Translations under genes and position numbers: made by a program | The notes under the pieces: model-generated | The model's input: only the letters and a program-made list of their open reading frames with translations | Databases searched by the model: none | Told to the model about the DNA's origin: nothing | Source: Tomocerus qinae | Taxonomy: Eukaryota > Arthropoda > Collembola > Entomobryomorpha > Tomoceridae | Assembly (NCBI GenBank): GCA_020055645.1 | Contig: CM034546.1 | Span: 85,870,001-85,934,000 of the forward strand | DNA: 64,000 nucleotides | Direction: 5' to 3' | Shown here: positions 35,011 through 46,044 of the stretch, piece by piece | How positions within the stretch are numbered: the first letter of the stretch is position 1 | Layout: every line of letters begins with the position of its first letter

Positions 35011-36085
35011 CATACAATTTTTTCACTTGTATCTTTTTGTCCATGATGTACATGGCAATCAAGGGGTTTAGTGATACGTATCCATAGAGATTTTCTAATA
35101 TGCGAATCTATACACCTTTGGATTGCTTTGGTTCAGTTTGTGTAGTTGTGCACCTTAACGATACTATCAATCGAAGTGTAAACTCAAAAATCGGTACAGA
35201 AATAGTTGGCCAATTTATTCTGAAAAGAATGGGAGGGGAAAATGAGGGAAAAGACCCCAGACTAGCAAAACGATAGGAATAGGATGAGTCTAAAGTGCCC
35301 TTAAGATATTATACACTTATACACTTTACTGTCCGAATTATCCAAAGGAGATAATTTTCAAATCCAAGCGGATTTCAAGATAAAATATTTATTGCATCAA
35401 AACTACAAAATCATAAAAACTGTTTACTTGCAATACAATAGAACTCTGTATTACAGACTAGTGATAGGGAAATTTCATTTTATTATAATACTAGTTGAAT
35501 CCTAGCACACAAAATGTGCTAGAAAATGTTGCAATCAGTAAATTTCTAGCGACTGCGCATTGGCCCGAATTTCACTAATTAATTACAAAATATTACGGAC
35601 ATAGAAACATACAAACATTTATTCAAGAATAATGAAAGAATCCCATGCGCATGCCCCACTTTATGCTTATGTAGAGTAAAGATTATTATTATCACCCTAA
35701 GCTTTACTACAATTGCATTGGGTTGGTTGGCGTTGACACTGGTTGTCGGTTGTTATCCGAACCGTAAGTAAAGCTAAAGTATGCGATGTGATCCTACGAC
35801 CGGCTAGTTACCACATAATCACAAGTCACAACAACTCACACCACACACTATTCTCATTCTATCATTCCCAACTCCAGCTGAACTAGAAATTGAATGAATT
35901 TGAAATGACAGCAGATGATAAGCGATCAGGGCGACACGAACGTAAGTGGTATTGACCGTGAGCCATTGGAGAACTCGGAGGACATTTGCTTTGTGCAAAT
36001 CCTGAAATAAAGTCTACAGTGGCTCATAGTCAACCACAGCGGAAAAAGAGTGTCTCTATTCTCTATACCCATGCGAGGAATTACC
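35011..36085. other. Spacer, nothing recognised
   Basis: Unique AT-rich sequence without supported exons. The minus ORF at 35926-36123 runs into the satellite and has no motif. Confidence 0.45.
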
Positions 36086-36357
36086 TTAATCCATTGTGAT
36101 TTCCTGTTGACTTTGATACTCAATATTAATCAAATTTAATTATCTGTTGATTTTGTTGTTTAATATCAACCCATTTGGATGTTCTGTTGCTTTTGATATG
36201 AAACATTAATGTATTATGATTTTCTGTTAGATTTCATAGTTAACATTAATCTATTTTGATGTTCTGTTGATTTTGAGAGTCAACATTAAGCTATATTGAT
36301 TTTCTATTGATTTTCATAGTCAACATTAATCTATTTAGATTTTCTGTTGATTTTGCA

Positions 36358-37318
36358 TCTCTTATATTATAAACACAGAAAAGAGATAAAGCAATAAATT
36401 TACCAATCTATCTATGTATGTATGTCTGCTAGGAGAGCTTAGGAATCTGCATACATTACGTAACGCAAAACTCCCTCCCCAATTTGTAACGCAAGTGCTG
36501 ACTGTAACACTTTTGGATTCTACCTCCTCCTCCCCCAACAACTGCACACATAATATATGCAGGTTCCTTAAAACCAAAAAACCGAATGCTCACTTCCTCT
36601 TAACCACCGAAATGAGATGTTTCATAAATTATTGTAACATCAAAACAATAATAGACATTTACATAAATTGATTATTGGTGATTGAATGGAAATGATTAGC
36701 GAAAGGGGACATTTTGTAATGATCGTAATGTGTGTATCAATTAGCAATTCAAAACTTCTAATCCAAATTAGTTCTGCTACATCGACAAATTATTTTATAT
36801 TTTTAGCATGTTTTATATAGTAGAGTTGGTGTTACTTTTTACTGCCCCCTTGATTTCTTTGTGCCATGCAGTTTGCACATTTTTTTGTAGAATTAAATAA
36901 CAGTCTGTAGTATTGGTTAACATAACATAACATAACCTTAGTGATGTACCGATGATTTTCTGGAATTTTTTTTGTTACTATAATGGGTGGCCCACAGTAG
37001 CTTGATCCCCATGGCTACTCCCCCACATACAGTAATGTAATACACAAAATAACAAAAATTTTGCACCCAAGTTTCGATTTTTGAATGGGATCTTGGGTGG
37101 CTGCCCAACACATGGAGTCAATAGCAACAGCAATTTGCAGAATCTACACCCAAATTGCCAATGCCATGAGCTTCTCCAACTTGGGTGCAAAATTTTTGTT
37201 ATTTTGGGTATTACATTACTGTATGTGGGGGAGTAGCCATGGGGATCAAACTACTGTGGGGTGGCCTGTAGAAATTCCCTTGAGTGCTAGGTTCCCCCAC
37301 CTTAGCTGGGTTCACTAG
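36358..37318 (+). mobile_element. Non-autonomous Helitron, copy 3, inside a satellite unit
   Basis: It starts TCTCTTATATTATAAAC after an A and ends ggttcaCTAG before a T. Taking it out joins gattttgca to tagtcaatatt and restores a normal unit of the 40-bp satellite, which proves the exact borders. It is colinear with the other two copies (gagcttaggaatctgcatac, acgcaagtgctgactgtaac) and carries an extra 266-bp insertion (36993-37258). Confidence 0.9.
36993..37258. mobile_element. hAT-type MITE with 8-bp target duplication
   Basis: The ends cacagtagcttgatccccat and its inverted partner form arms of about 78 bp. GGGTGGCC occurs directly before (36985-36992) and directly after (37259-37266). In the other Helitron copies this 8-mer is present once (gggtggcctg), so the duplication was made by this insertion. 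An 8-bp duplication is characteristic of hAT elements. Confidence 0.85.
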
Positions 37319-37479
37319 TAGTCAATATTAATGTATTTTGATTTTGAAGATACTTTGAATTACATTTTAGTAATCACATTAAATCTATTTCTACTATTTT
37401 CTACTATTATTCTACCAAAAATGTGTACGCTGTCTCTTTCACTCAGGCGAGCTTCTGTTATGGCTTGCTGTAGGTTTTA

Positions 37480-37893
37480 CATTTTGCCCACCCACCCGGG
37501 CAAAGGGGGCATATGTACTTAAAATTCAAAAATTTGCGCCAATATTTACATCCTATACTGTATTATTTAGCCCCATTTTGACTTGCCCACTATCTACCTC
37601 GCAATTTACCAGCCCACTAACCTCTTTTTCCCCCTAGCCACTTACCCACTACCCATCGGCTAGTTTAGAAAAATGCTATCTTGTTGCATCACTTCCGAGT
37701 TCCATTTAAGCTGGCTAAAATTGATTTTGAATAGCCAGAAATGAAATAATCTGAATTAGCTGATAGGCATAACACATATTATAGTTGTTTGTATTCTCAA
37801 CCTAATCAATGATGTACTTTCTTAGCTCCGTCGCCCTATTTATTTCTAATTTTGGCAATAGACATTTCATTTTATTTTGTTGCCAAAATTAGA
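37480..37893. other. Spacer, nothing recognised
   Basis: Contains loosely repeated cttgcccacta and cagcccacta text (37570-37650) but no structured repeat and no coding region. Confidence 0.4.
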
Positions 37894-38048
37894 CTTAAGG
37901 TTCAGGGGTGGTTCAAAATACGGGGAAATTCAATGAGGGGCAGGCAATGGGAAAGTATCTATGGCCACGATTTAAAATACACAGAGCCATAGAAATTTAC
38001 TCTATGACAATACAGCTAAATGAATAGGGCATAAAAGTGACGATTTTT

Positions 38049-38332
38049 TTTGGGAAACTTGGATCTAGTCCGAGAATATTGGTCGTAGAAAGACGAAGTT
38101 GATCTCTAAAAACGCAGAAAATGTCAATTTATAGCAGCTTGGACTTAGATTCCCAATTTTTACCTCTGGTTACGAGATATTAATTAAAATTGCAATAACT
38201 CGCAAACGAAGGTAAAAGGTAGAAATCTAAGTCCAAGCTGCTATAAATTGACATTTTCTGCGTTTTTAGAGACCAACTTCGTCTTTCTACGACCAATATT
38301 CTCGGACTAGATCCAAGTTTCCCAAAAAAAGT
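38049..38332. repeat. Hairpin, arms of about 130 bp
   Basis: The left arm (ttgggaaacttggatctagt, gagaatattggtcgtagaaa, gtcaatttatagcagcttgg) is repeated inverted after a loop at aattaaaattgc. Almost no mismatches occur in the outer 110 bp; the innermost part is more divergent. Confidence 0.85.
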
Positions 38333-38461
38333 TAAGAGCGAATATGATAGTCAAGCCCAATCGTCATTAGAAACCATACCTACCTCTTAAACAGTTAGCA
38401 GGTTGGACACGGAACAAGACTTTCTTACTACCTTGATTTAGTAATTCCATATTTGTGAGTT

Positions 38462-38640
38462 GTTATTATAGGGCCTCCCGAGAACATTTTGCACAGGGCC
38501 TCGCAAATCCTAGAGCCGCCACTGGGGAAAGCATATAAAATTTTGTAATTGAAAGCTGCAATTCTATTGGCTAAAGACAATTTGAATCCACCAATGAGAA
38601 GAGACTTTGACTGCAGTTTTTATGGTACCCACATTTTATC
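38462..38640. repeat. Dispersed repeat with gggcctcgc end
   Basis: The stretch starts gggcctcccgagaacatttt and includes gggcctcgcaaatcctagag plus ccgccactggg, then runs into text that is inverted at 18740-18890. It is a truncated copy of the family at 18.7 and 27.6 kb. Confidence 0.55.
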
Positions 38641-38890
38641 AAGCACGTATGCAGAACTGAGTTTCGGAGGGGGCTAAATTTCCAATAGATATTTTAAGTG
38701 TATATATTCGCGCGAAGCGCGAAAATTTTTGGCATTTTTTGAAGGAAGTGAGTCAAAAATGGCCTAAAAATGGCAAATAATCGCGCGGAGCGCGAAATTT
38801 TTTGCTATTTTGAGAAAAAAGTTCCCTTTTTCTTGGATTTCGAGGGGGGGGGCTTCAGCCCGTAAAGCCCATCCCTAAATACGTCCTTGC
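38639..38890. mobile_element. MITE with cgcgaagcgcg palindromes
   Basis: Starts aagcacgtatgcagaactga, carries ttcggagggggcta, the palindromes cgcgaagcgcg and cgcgcggagcgcg, ggcaaataatc, a poly-G run, and ends ccctaaatacgtccttgc. The two ends are weak inverted repeats (aagcacgtat / atacgtcctt). The element at 42618-42838 is the same subfamily in inverse orientation. Confidence 0.7.
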
Positions 38891-39057
38891 ATTTTATCCT
38901 TAATTCGTGATAGCAACAGTATATACCGTATTATTAATAAATCATTTCTGTACACTATACATTAACCTTCAAAATAATAAATGCATAAGCATTTCATTTA
39001 AGAGGAAGGGTTACCAAGTAACTTGACCTGACCTCGACTATCAAATTAGTCCTAAAC

Positions 39058-39352
39058 TTTTTTTGCCAAATTGGAAACTCCTCCGAGAATACTGGTCGTA
39101 GAAAACAAGATTGGTCTCTAAATTCACAGAAAAAACCTGGTTGAGGTCTGGTAATCAAATCTAATTCATATTCATCTCCAATTTCGAGATATTAAGGTTT
39201 TAATTTTAAATTCGCAATATCTCGAAATTGGAGGTGAATATGAATTAGATTTGATTACCAGACCTCAACCAGGTTTTTCTCTGAATTTAGAGACCAATCT
39301 TGTCTTTCTACGACCAGTATTCTCGGAGGAGTTTCCAGTTTGCCAAAAAAGT
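39058..39352. repeat. Hairpin, arms of about 130 bp
   Basis: Arms carry ggaaactcctccgagaatac, tggtcgtagaaa, caggttttttctgtg-type and ccagacctcaaccagg text, with a loop at aaggttttaattttaaattc. The outer tccgagaatactggtcgtag is shared with the hairpin at 38049-38332; the inner halves differ. Confidence 0.85.
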
Positions 39353-39532
39353 TTTTTCAACCTTGTCATAGAGTAAATTTCTATGCCTCTATGCGATTTT
39401 AAATCGTAGTCATAGATACTTCCCCATCAAATTTATTTGACCTTTATTTATTGAATTCCCCCCTATTTTGTGTATACCTGACCCTTAAAAGGCGCTTAGC
39501 AAAAATATTAGCCCACTTTTACTGTCACTGTC

Positions 39533-40376
39533 TTGTCTAGTACTAAACCTATTATTTGCCTTTGGCAAATAGGTCTAGACAGTTTGGCTTTAAAAAATTG
39601 GGCCGGTTTTGCTCCTTCTCAAGGAGCAAATTATCCATGGTTATTACAACAAATAATAAATCACAACAGATTATTTCATTTCAAAATTTTAATGATTTTC
39701 ATATACATTCACAAGGGGAATATTTATTGCAACATTTGACTTCTGCATTACAGTCGTTTGATATCAGTATCAGGTTTAGTTATTGTAGATTTTTCGGTTA
39801 TACATCATCAATATTGCAAGTCACTGCATAAAGAATTTTCAATTACATTACATTAGAATTTTCGAATAAATTATCTACCCTAACTAAGCCCTTTAGGCCT
39901 TTAGTATGCCTACTGTCTATTTTGTGTGTCAACATAATAGTAGTTGTATCAACAGTTGCTCCTTACAGCAAGTAATTAAAATGATCTATTCTATTGTGTT
40001 GTTTTCATAGTTTGAAAGTTAATCCAATAACATGATTATAATTTGTACTATTCATAGAATGGAGTAGTATCATATGATATGATAAGTGTAGCTTAGGATG
40101 GTGGTAGTAATATGATGTGCTAAAAGGTATGTAATATATACTGATATCAAACGACTGTAATGCAGAAGTCAAATGTTGCAATAAATATTCCCCTTGTGAA
40201 TGTATATGAAAATCATATAAAATTTTGAAATGAAATAATCTGTTGTGATTTATTATTTGTTATAATAACCATGGATAATTTGCTCCTTGAGAAGGAGCAA
40301 AACCGGCCCAATTTTTTAAAGCCAAACTGTCTAGACCTATTTGCCAAAGGCAAATAATAGGTTTAGTACTAGACAA
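39533..40376. mobile_element. Fold-back MITE with 9-bp target duplication
   Basis: Arms of about 240 bp (39533-39772 and 40138-40376) are nearly identical inverted copies, beginning ttgtctagtactaaacctat. GTCACTGTC stands immediately outside both ends (39524-39532, 40377-40385). A 9-bp duplication with long inverted repeats indicates a MULE-type transposase. The arms themselves contain small palindromes (ttgcctttggcaaa, gctccttctcaaggagc). The 365-bp centre has no ORF of note; the ORFs at 39533-39831 lie in the arm. Confidence 0.85.
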
Positions 40377-40385
40377 GTCACTGTC

Positions 40386-41440
40386 AGTCACAAAAATCCC
40401 TCACGGACTCGTTATTACAGAATTATGGATTAAATTATGAAAAAAACTACGGGATTATGGTTTATGGATTTAATACGCGAAATTAGTAGCTATGGAGGTT
40501 GTAGAAGAATTCGTCAATACAGTTTCGACAAGTGACAAAGGAGATTTCGACAAGAAAAAGTTAAATATCGACAATGGTAAAGGATATTGTAGGAGAATTC
40601 GTCAATAACATTATCGATATCTCCTTTAACATTATCGGAAATCGGAATCACCTTTTACCTTATTGTCAGAATCATCACAGTCAATTGTCGAAATTTTATT
40701 GACGAAATCTCCGAATACCGCTATGGATTGGGGATTACTTAATCCGTAATCGTAATCCTTTAGTCTTTAATGTTGATTATCCCAAAATCCCAACTCTGCA
40801 CTTATATTAACCCAACAAATAGTACGAACCGAACGCATGTTCAAAGTTTTTTTAATGGTCTTCTGTCCAAAGTTTATACTTTTTTAGTGGCTCAATTTAT
40901 ATACTTAGGAGTAAAAGATGAAAACCTAAAATGTTATCTGCATGCAAGTAGTAAGTGAAATGAGAGCTAGGATGGCAATGATCAACAAATACAGTCGTTT
41001 TTTAGTAAAGATAAACTCTTGATAATAATATATATGTAACTCTCTAATTCGGTCTATAAACTAGATTACTGCTTAGCCATTTGAGGAAACCTTTGTCAAA
41101 CTAAAATAAATAAGCTTGATAAAATAGATTTTAAAATGTGTGAAAAAACTTAAGGAACAAGGGAGTAACAAACCAGTCTAAAATGTATGAACACCTAAAA
41201 AAATCCAATATTCTAACAATAGAAGAAAGAAGGGATGTGTCATCGCTAATTTTTGTATACCTTCATGTTATAAACACCCGTAATAATATGAAAGAGCATG
41301 CAATTGTCGATAGATTATACGATAAAACTACCAGCAGAAAGATCTATGCGGAGACAACGAGATCTTATTTTACCAAAATCTTCGTCCGTCCTTTTCCACA
41401 TTTTCCAGATCTTCCTACGCTTCTCGGAGTGCAAAGTTAT
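40386..41440. other. Spacer, nothing firmly recognised
   Basis: AT-rich. The ORF of 92 codons at 41183-41461 (start MYEHLKKSNILTIEERRDVS) has a charged, protein-like start but no known motif and runs into the MULE end, so it is not called. Short inverted fragments around cgtcaata and cgaaatctcc lie at 40500-40720. Confidence 0.4.
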
Positions 41441-41442
41441 GG

Positions 41443-42373
41443 AACTCCCGGTGTCACGTAAACTGGTCTTTACAAACTGGTCTTCAAGAATTAGTAAACT
41501 GGTCTTCCCGAAAAACCAACTGGTCTTCCCGTAAAAGTAAACTGGTCTTCCCGCAAAACCAACTGGTCTTCCCGTAAAAGTAAACTCGTTTTATGAGTCT
41601 GACTATGCAAAATAATTCACATGTGATATAAACTGTTACATGTTTATTAGTCCTTTTATATGCATCAAAAATGAAATAGTAATTAACAGTCATTTGAATT
41701 AACTGTAAGTGAATTACACAAAACCACTGATTTAAAATATTATGCCAATCACTCAACGAAGATTTTTTTCTTTTGGCTCATTTTTCTTTTTTGAAGAGTC
41801 AAGTATGCTAATGCGTAACAATAGCGTTTGATAGGTATAGTGTTGTAGGTGCCAAGAGTGCTTTTAATTTGATCATCTAAATTAGTATATCTAGCCTTCT
41901 TCCCTTTCCATCTGAATGTATCAACTAATGGCATTGCTTTATACCATTTATCCTCTTCTAGTTGTAGTTTTTTTAAAAACCTCCAAAAATTTGGATGCTT
42001 AGATCTAAATCTGACATTCATGAGAAATGATATCCCTCTGCACTGTTAGTAGTGCGAGGAATTCCTTCTAAAACCCTATCTGTAACAAAAGTTGTATGTT
42101 GCATTCCGTACGAGTAAAGCCAATGAGATAAGAATATTATGATTGCATAAATTAGTTTTGTATGATCATTTAACATACCACTATACATCCTATCTATAGA
42201 CGTCATGGCTTACAGTAAGACCAGTTTACTTATACGGGAGGACCAGTTTACCTTTACGGGAGGACCAATTTGTTTTGCGGGAGGACCAGTTTACTTTTGC
42301 GGGAGGACCAGTTTGTTTTTCGGGAGGACCAGTTTACTTATGCCCAAAAGACCAATTTACATACGACCGGAAC
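41443..42373 (-). mobile_element. Deleted MULE with subterminal repeats
   Basis: The ends gaactcccggtgtcacgtaa and its partner near accggaactccc are imperfect inverted repeats. Just inside lie clusters of a 15-18-bp motif, aactggtcttcccg on the left (41458-41585) and cgggaggaccagttta on the right (42233-42340), in inverse orientation. Between them is a piece of MULE transposase on the minus strand. No clear target duplication was found. Confidence 0.65.
41749..42206 (-). pseudogene. MULE transposase, C-terminal part, frameshifted
   Basis: The first frame (42206-42018) ends in GIPRTTNSAEGYHFS, which matches the conserved RTNN-x-x-EG-x-H region that carries the last acidic catalytic residue in MULE transposases. 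The second (42021-41749) continues with SKHPNFWRFLKKLQLEEDKW and YCYALAYLTL. The two overlap by four bases in different frames, so a frameshift lies at about 42020. The upstream DDE residues and zinc fingers are gone. It cannot be active as it stands. Confidence 0.7.
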
Positions 42374-42617
42374 TCCCTCCCCACATATATACAAGAAATT
42401 GACTCGTATGTAACATTTGACAAAAAGCTAGAAGAACACTTCTTGAGTAAAAGAAACTGCTAAATAGCTATTCAAATACAACACTAATTTAATCATAAAA
42501 ATACTGACTTATTACTAATTGGTAACTTAAAAACCATCTCAATCAATCAAGACAGTAGACTAGACATCCAAGTGAAGTAGCATAGACGAGTCGAAGTTAA
42601 AAATAAATTAAATAATT

Positions 42618-42838
42618 CAAGGACGTATTTAGGGATGGGCTTTACGGGCTAAAGCCCCCCCCCCTCCCGAAATCCAAGAAAAGGGGAATTTTTTCTCAAA
42701 ATAGCAAAAAATTTCGCGATTATTTGCCAATTTTAGGCCATTTTTGACTCATTTCCTTCAAAAAATGCCAAAAATTTTCAAAATATGTATTGGAAATCTA
42801 GCCCCCTCCGAAACTCAGTTCTGCATACGAGCTTGACA
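42618..42838. mobile_element. MITE, same subfamily as 38639-38890, inverse
   Basis: Starts aaggacgtatttagggatgg, has a poly-C run, cgaaatccaagaaaagggga and caaaaattt text, and ends ccccctccgaaactcagttc plus tgcatacgag. One of the two palindromes has decayed. Confidence 0.7.
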
Positions 42839-43085
42839 AGGCTGTATTGAGGGGGGTGCATTGGGGGCAAATGCCCCCCCCCGAAATCCAAGAAAAGGGA
42901 AAATTTTTCCTCAAAATACCAAAAAATTTCGCGCTTCGCGCGATTTTATGTGATTTTTAGGCTGTTTTTGACTCATTTTAGACGAAATAAGCCAAAATTT
43001 TCCGCGCTTCGCGCGATTATGCCTAATACATATAAGTTTATGACGTCATTGCCCCCTCCGAAATCGACTTCTAAATACGGTACTG
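42836..43085. mobile_element. MITE, same subfamily as 30308-30555, inverse
   Basis: Starts aaggctgtattgaggggggt, keeps the palindromes cgcgcttcgcgcg (twice), and ends ccccctccgaaatcgacttc plus taaatacggtactg. It directly abuts the previous MITE: two related elements side by side in the same orientation. Confidence 0.75.
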
Positions 43086-44045
43086 ATTGTTGCTAAGAGC
43101 ATTGATATTTTATTATAATTGTCTATTCGTGTCACATTATGTCATAAAATATGTTAGTTGTTAATTCTAGGAGTCAGTTGATCAGTGAATGTCATTGATG
43201 AAGGGTGCATGATCGGTCTTCTCTAATAAATGTAAATTATTGTTAGTTTAATTGGTGGCTGCAACCAAGTCATTCAAAGTAAAAATAAGTAAATATTCTT
43301 CGTAATAGCTATAACTCAGTGTATTTTGACCCTAAAGAGCCCTGGGTTTTTACACAAGATCTGGAATTTATAAACCTTTACATTAGAAAGAGTTATTTTA
43401 ACTTTAAAATATTGGCAAATTCAACTGTTTAAATATCGACGCGTTGAGGTGGAGCTACCCTTAATTTATTACACGATAAGTGGTTAAGTTATTGATGAGG
43501 GTGTTGCCGGTGGTACTATAAGTGGTAAAAGATGAATTGGCACCAATGTTTACCGGCAACGAGGTACCACTGTATGTGAACAAACTATTTTTAATACTGT
43601 TTTGATGCTGTTTTTCACTTCGACACTTTGAAACACATTCCAGCCCAGCACATTGGAAACTCAATCCACCACAACTGTCATGTTTTCAAGATGTTTTTTT
43701 GCATATTCAAACTTTGCTAGTTTGTTTAAGATTGAAATCGATTTTTGAAAAATCAGTTTTACATAAATAAAGTAGGGAAGAGTGAGAAGTCATGCCCCAC
43801 TTTGACTGAGAGTTTGGTTCTACCTAAAGGATTTTGGCTTAATCTATCGGGTCATCTAGACCTGTAGACACCGTCAAAACAAATACCAGGAGAATATCAT
43901 AAAAATTTGATTATATTCTAGAGCTTCCGCTTATTTGACTGACTGACAAGGTGACAAGTACAAAGGCAGTTTATTCACTAAGCCCCAGTTACAGTTTTTT
44001 AGATCATGAAGAACATATAATACAGTTTACATCCGACTTCCTTTA
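43086..44045. other. Spacer, nothing recognised
   Basis: The minus ORF at 43461-43664 has five Cys in a short N-terminal stretch but no start codon in good context and no splice borders I would trust, so no gene is called. The rest is plain AT-rich DNA. Confidence 0.4.
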
Positions 44046-44318
44046 CAGCAACCGAATCAACTCAAAAACTAGGAGACCTACAAAAAAGTTTAAATAGGGA
44101 AACCGATACTCTACAATCCCCTGCATTCGGCTTCGAAAGAATATTTCAAACATATTGGTCCAATCTGGAGGTATAAACGTTTTCGTGCGGAATTTACAAT
44201 TAATCGCAACTACAGAGAAAAGTTTAAAATATTCTTTCGGAGCCGAATGCTGTGGGTTATGGAGCATCTTTTTCCCTATTTAAACTTTGTTGTAGCTCTT
44301 TTGGTTTTTGAGTTGATT
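44046..44318. repeat. Imperfect hairpin element
   Basis: Left text gaatcaactcaaaaactagg, agtttaaatagggaaa and gcattcggcttcgaaagaat is repeated inverted on the right (attctttcggagccgaatgc, tttccctatttaaactttg, tttttgagttgattc). Arms are about 90-100 bp with a loop of about 80 bp. Confidence 0.75.
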
Positions 44319-44406
44319 CTTTTGATGCAAAAAAAGTTAAGAGGCAATATGATAGTCAAAATAATTTGCCGGTTGCCAACATACGCTTCCCTTAAAGTCA
44401 GTAAAA

Positions 44407-44885
44407 TAAATTCAAAATTACCAAAATAAAATTATAGAATTTATTTTGGTAATTTAGAATTTATTTTGGTAATTTAGAATTTATTTTGGTAATTTAGAAT
44501 TTATTTTGGTAATTTAGAATTTATTTTGGTAATTTAGAATTTATTTTGGTAATTTAGAATTTATTTTGGTAATTTAGAATTTATTTTGGTAATTTAGAAT
44601 TTATTTTGGTAATTTAGAATTTATTTTGGTAATTTAGAATTTATTTTGGTAATTTAGAATTTTTTTTGGTAATTTAGAATTTATTTTGGTAATTTAGAAT
44701 TTATTTTGGTAATTTTGAATTTATTTTGGTAATTTAGAATTTATTTTGGTAATTTTGAATTTATTTTGGTAATTTTGAATTTATTTTGGTAATTTAGAAT
44801 TTATTTTGGTAATTTTGAATTTATTTTGGTAATTTTGAATTTATTTTTGTAATTTTGAATTTATTTTGGTAATTTTGAATTTATT
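44407..44885. repeat. 20-bp satellite array (aatttagaatttattttggt)
   Basis: About 23 units, first with the variant aatttagaat and, in the last third, aattttgaat. The start (attaccaaaataaaattata) and the end (ctgacttta vs actttaagc) are close to one short hairpin, cttaaagtcagtaaaataaa on the left and ttattttgctgactttaag on the right. The array may therefore have grown inside the loop of a palindrome. Confidence 0.92.
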
Positions 44886-44959
44886 TTGCTGACTTTAAGC
44901 AATTCTATTTGTGTTCATTTACTATTCCATGATCTTTGTCGGGTGAATTCATGTCTGAT

Positions 44960-45135
44960 GCTCTCTGGGTGGTCGAGAAGTGCTCAAAGGTATCTGGATA
45001 CATTTGAGCAGCTGCTCCGGGGTTGCTCAAAGGTATCGGGCTACATTTGAGCAGCTGCTCTGGGTGCTCTACAAGTGCTCAAAGGTAGCCGGATACATTT
45101 GAGCAAGTGCAGATGCTCAAATGTATCCCAGATTT
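44960..45135. repeat. About 45-50-bp tandem repeat (tttgagcagctgctc)
   Basis: Three to four units of gtgctcaaaggtatctggat plus acatttgagcagctgctccg. Each unit is itself palindromic around cattTGAGCAgcTGCTCc and ctcaaaggta/tacatttgag. Confidence 0.75.
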
Positions 45136-45161
45136 CATTAATCCATTATTGTACACAGGCG

Positions 45162-45559
45162 TTTTAGCTCACCTCAATAAGGAATTTTGATAGTCAACAT
45201 TAATCGATTTTGATTTTCTGTTGATTTTGATAATCAACATTAATCGATTTTGATTTGCTGTTGATTTCGATTATCAACATTAATCAATTTTGATTTTCTG
45301 TTGATTTTGATAATCAACATTATTCAATTTTGATTTGTGTATTGTGTCAACATAATTTTTTTATTTTCTGTCGATATCCATAATCAACGTTTATCTACTT
45401 TGATTTACCATTTTTTTGGATGGTCAACATTCATCTATTTTGATACTCGAATGTTATCAATAAATATCAAAATGAACCAATTTCTATTATTCTATCAAAG
45501 ATGTGGGCACGGTCCCCTTTTTTCAGGCGAGCTTCTGTTACGGCTTGCTGTAGGTTTTG
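45162..45559 (+). mobile_element. Pearl/HINE-like element, copy 5, short
   Basis: Starts ttttagctcacctcaataag, goes almost directly into the 40-bp core (45180-45455), and ends cacggtccccttttttcagg plus cgagcttctgttacggcttg. The leader with the microsatellite is missing, so both ends and the core alone define this copy. Confidence 0.7.
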
Positions 45560-46044
45560 ATTTTATAGACAAAAATGGGAAATAGTGGATTACATGGTTG
45601 TTGTTATTGTTGTGCTTGGCATAGGCTTGTATTTATGCCTATAATTCACAGCGACCAGGGATTATGCCTGATAATCGTAATTATACGAGCATTTTCCACA
45701 CACCGCCGCTTTCGAGGTTAGAGCGTCGAGAATTGCCGCGCAAAATGTGAAGTATAATTATATATAAAACCCTTAAACCCAAAAAACCCGGGGTCGAGGG
45801 TTTTTCGATACTTTGATTGAGTGGGCTCTATTTAGTCTGTTTGGTCAAGTCTACTTGGTCTTCTGTCTGATATATATGGTTTTATGAAATAGGGAATGGT
45901 GTGATATGAATTGTTCAAGTATATTTTTACGAGTAATGATAAATTATGGGTTTTCATTATTATTGGTTTTGGTTACAATATAGTCTACTTCCGTGGTTTG
46001 TGTATATAGGGAGAGGTTTTGCTGAGTTTATTTTTGCGACGATA
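45560..46044. other. Spacer upstream of a possible signal-peptide exon
   Basis: No repeat family and no coding segment identified, apart from open frame continuing into the next feature. Confidence 0.4.

Larger units (their letters stand above)
36086..37478 (+). mobile_element. Pearl/HINE-like element, copy 4, 5' part missing, split by a Helitron
   Basis: The 40-bp core (36086-36357) is interrupted by Helitron copy 3 and resumes at 37319 with tagtcaatattaatgtattt. The element then ends with the family right end actcaggcgagcttctgtta and tggcttgctgtaggttt at about 37441-37478. The leader and microsatellite are absent. Confidence 0.75.
37894..39492. mobile_element. Composite element with outer inverted repeats of about 130 bp
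   Basis: The outer arms (37894-38020 and 39363-39492) are inverted: ggaaattcaatgagg, gggaaagtatctatggccac and catagaaatttactctatga on the left match the right arm read backwards. Inside lie two hairpin elements of one family (38049-38332, 39058-39352), a fragment of the gggcctcgc repeat (38462-38640) and a cgcgaagcgcg MITE (38639-38890). The two hairpins directly adjoin the two arms, so the ancestor may have been one long palindrome later split by insertions. Confidence 0.7.

Noticed and set aside
34573-35062. Two similar ORFs on opposite strands (PKDLNLLDLRRSVNTQKI type)
   Set aside because: They are the two arms of one hairpin MITE read from each side, not a gene pair.
41183-41461. 92-codon plus ORF with a charged start
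   Set aside because: No motif or splice border, and its C-terminal third falls into the MULE inverted repeat.
43461-43664. Cys-containing short minus ORF
   Set aside because: Five Cys in the first 25 residues looked like a secreted peptide, but there is no signal peptide, no convincing splice acceptor and part of the frame falls in text that looks like a MITE end.
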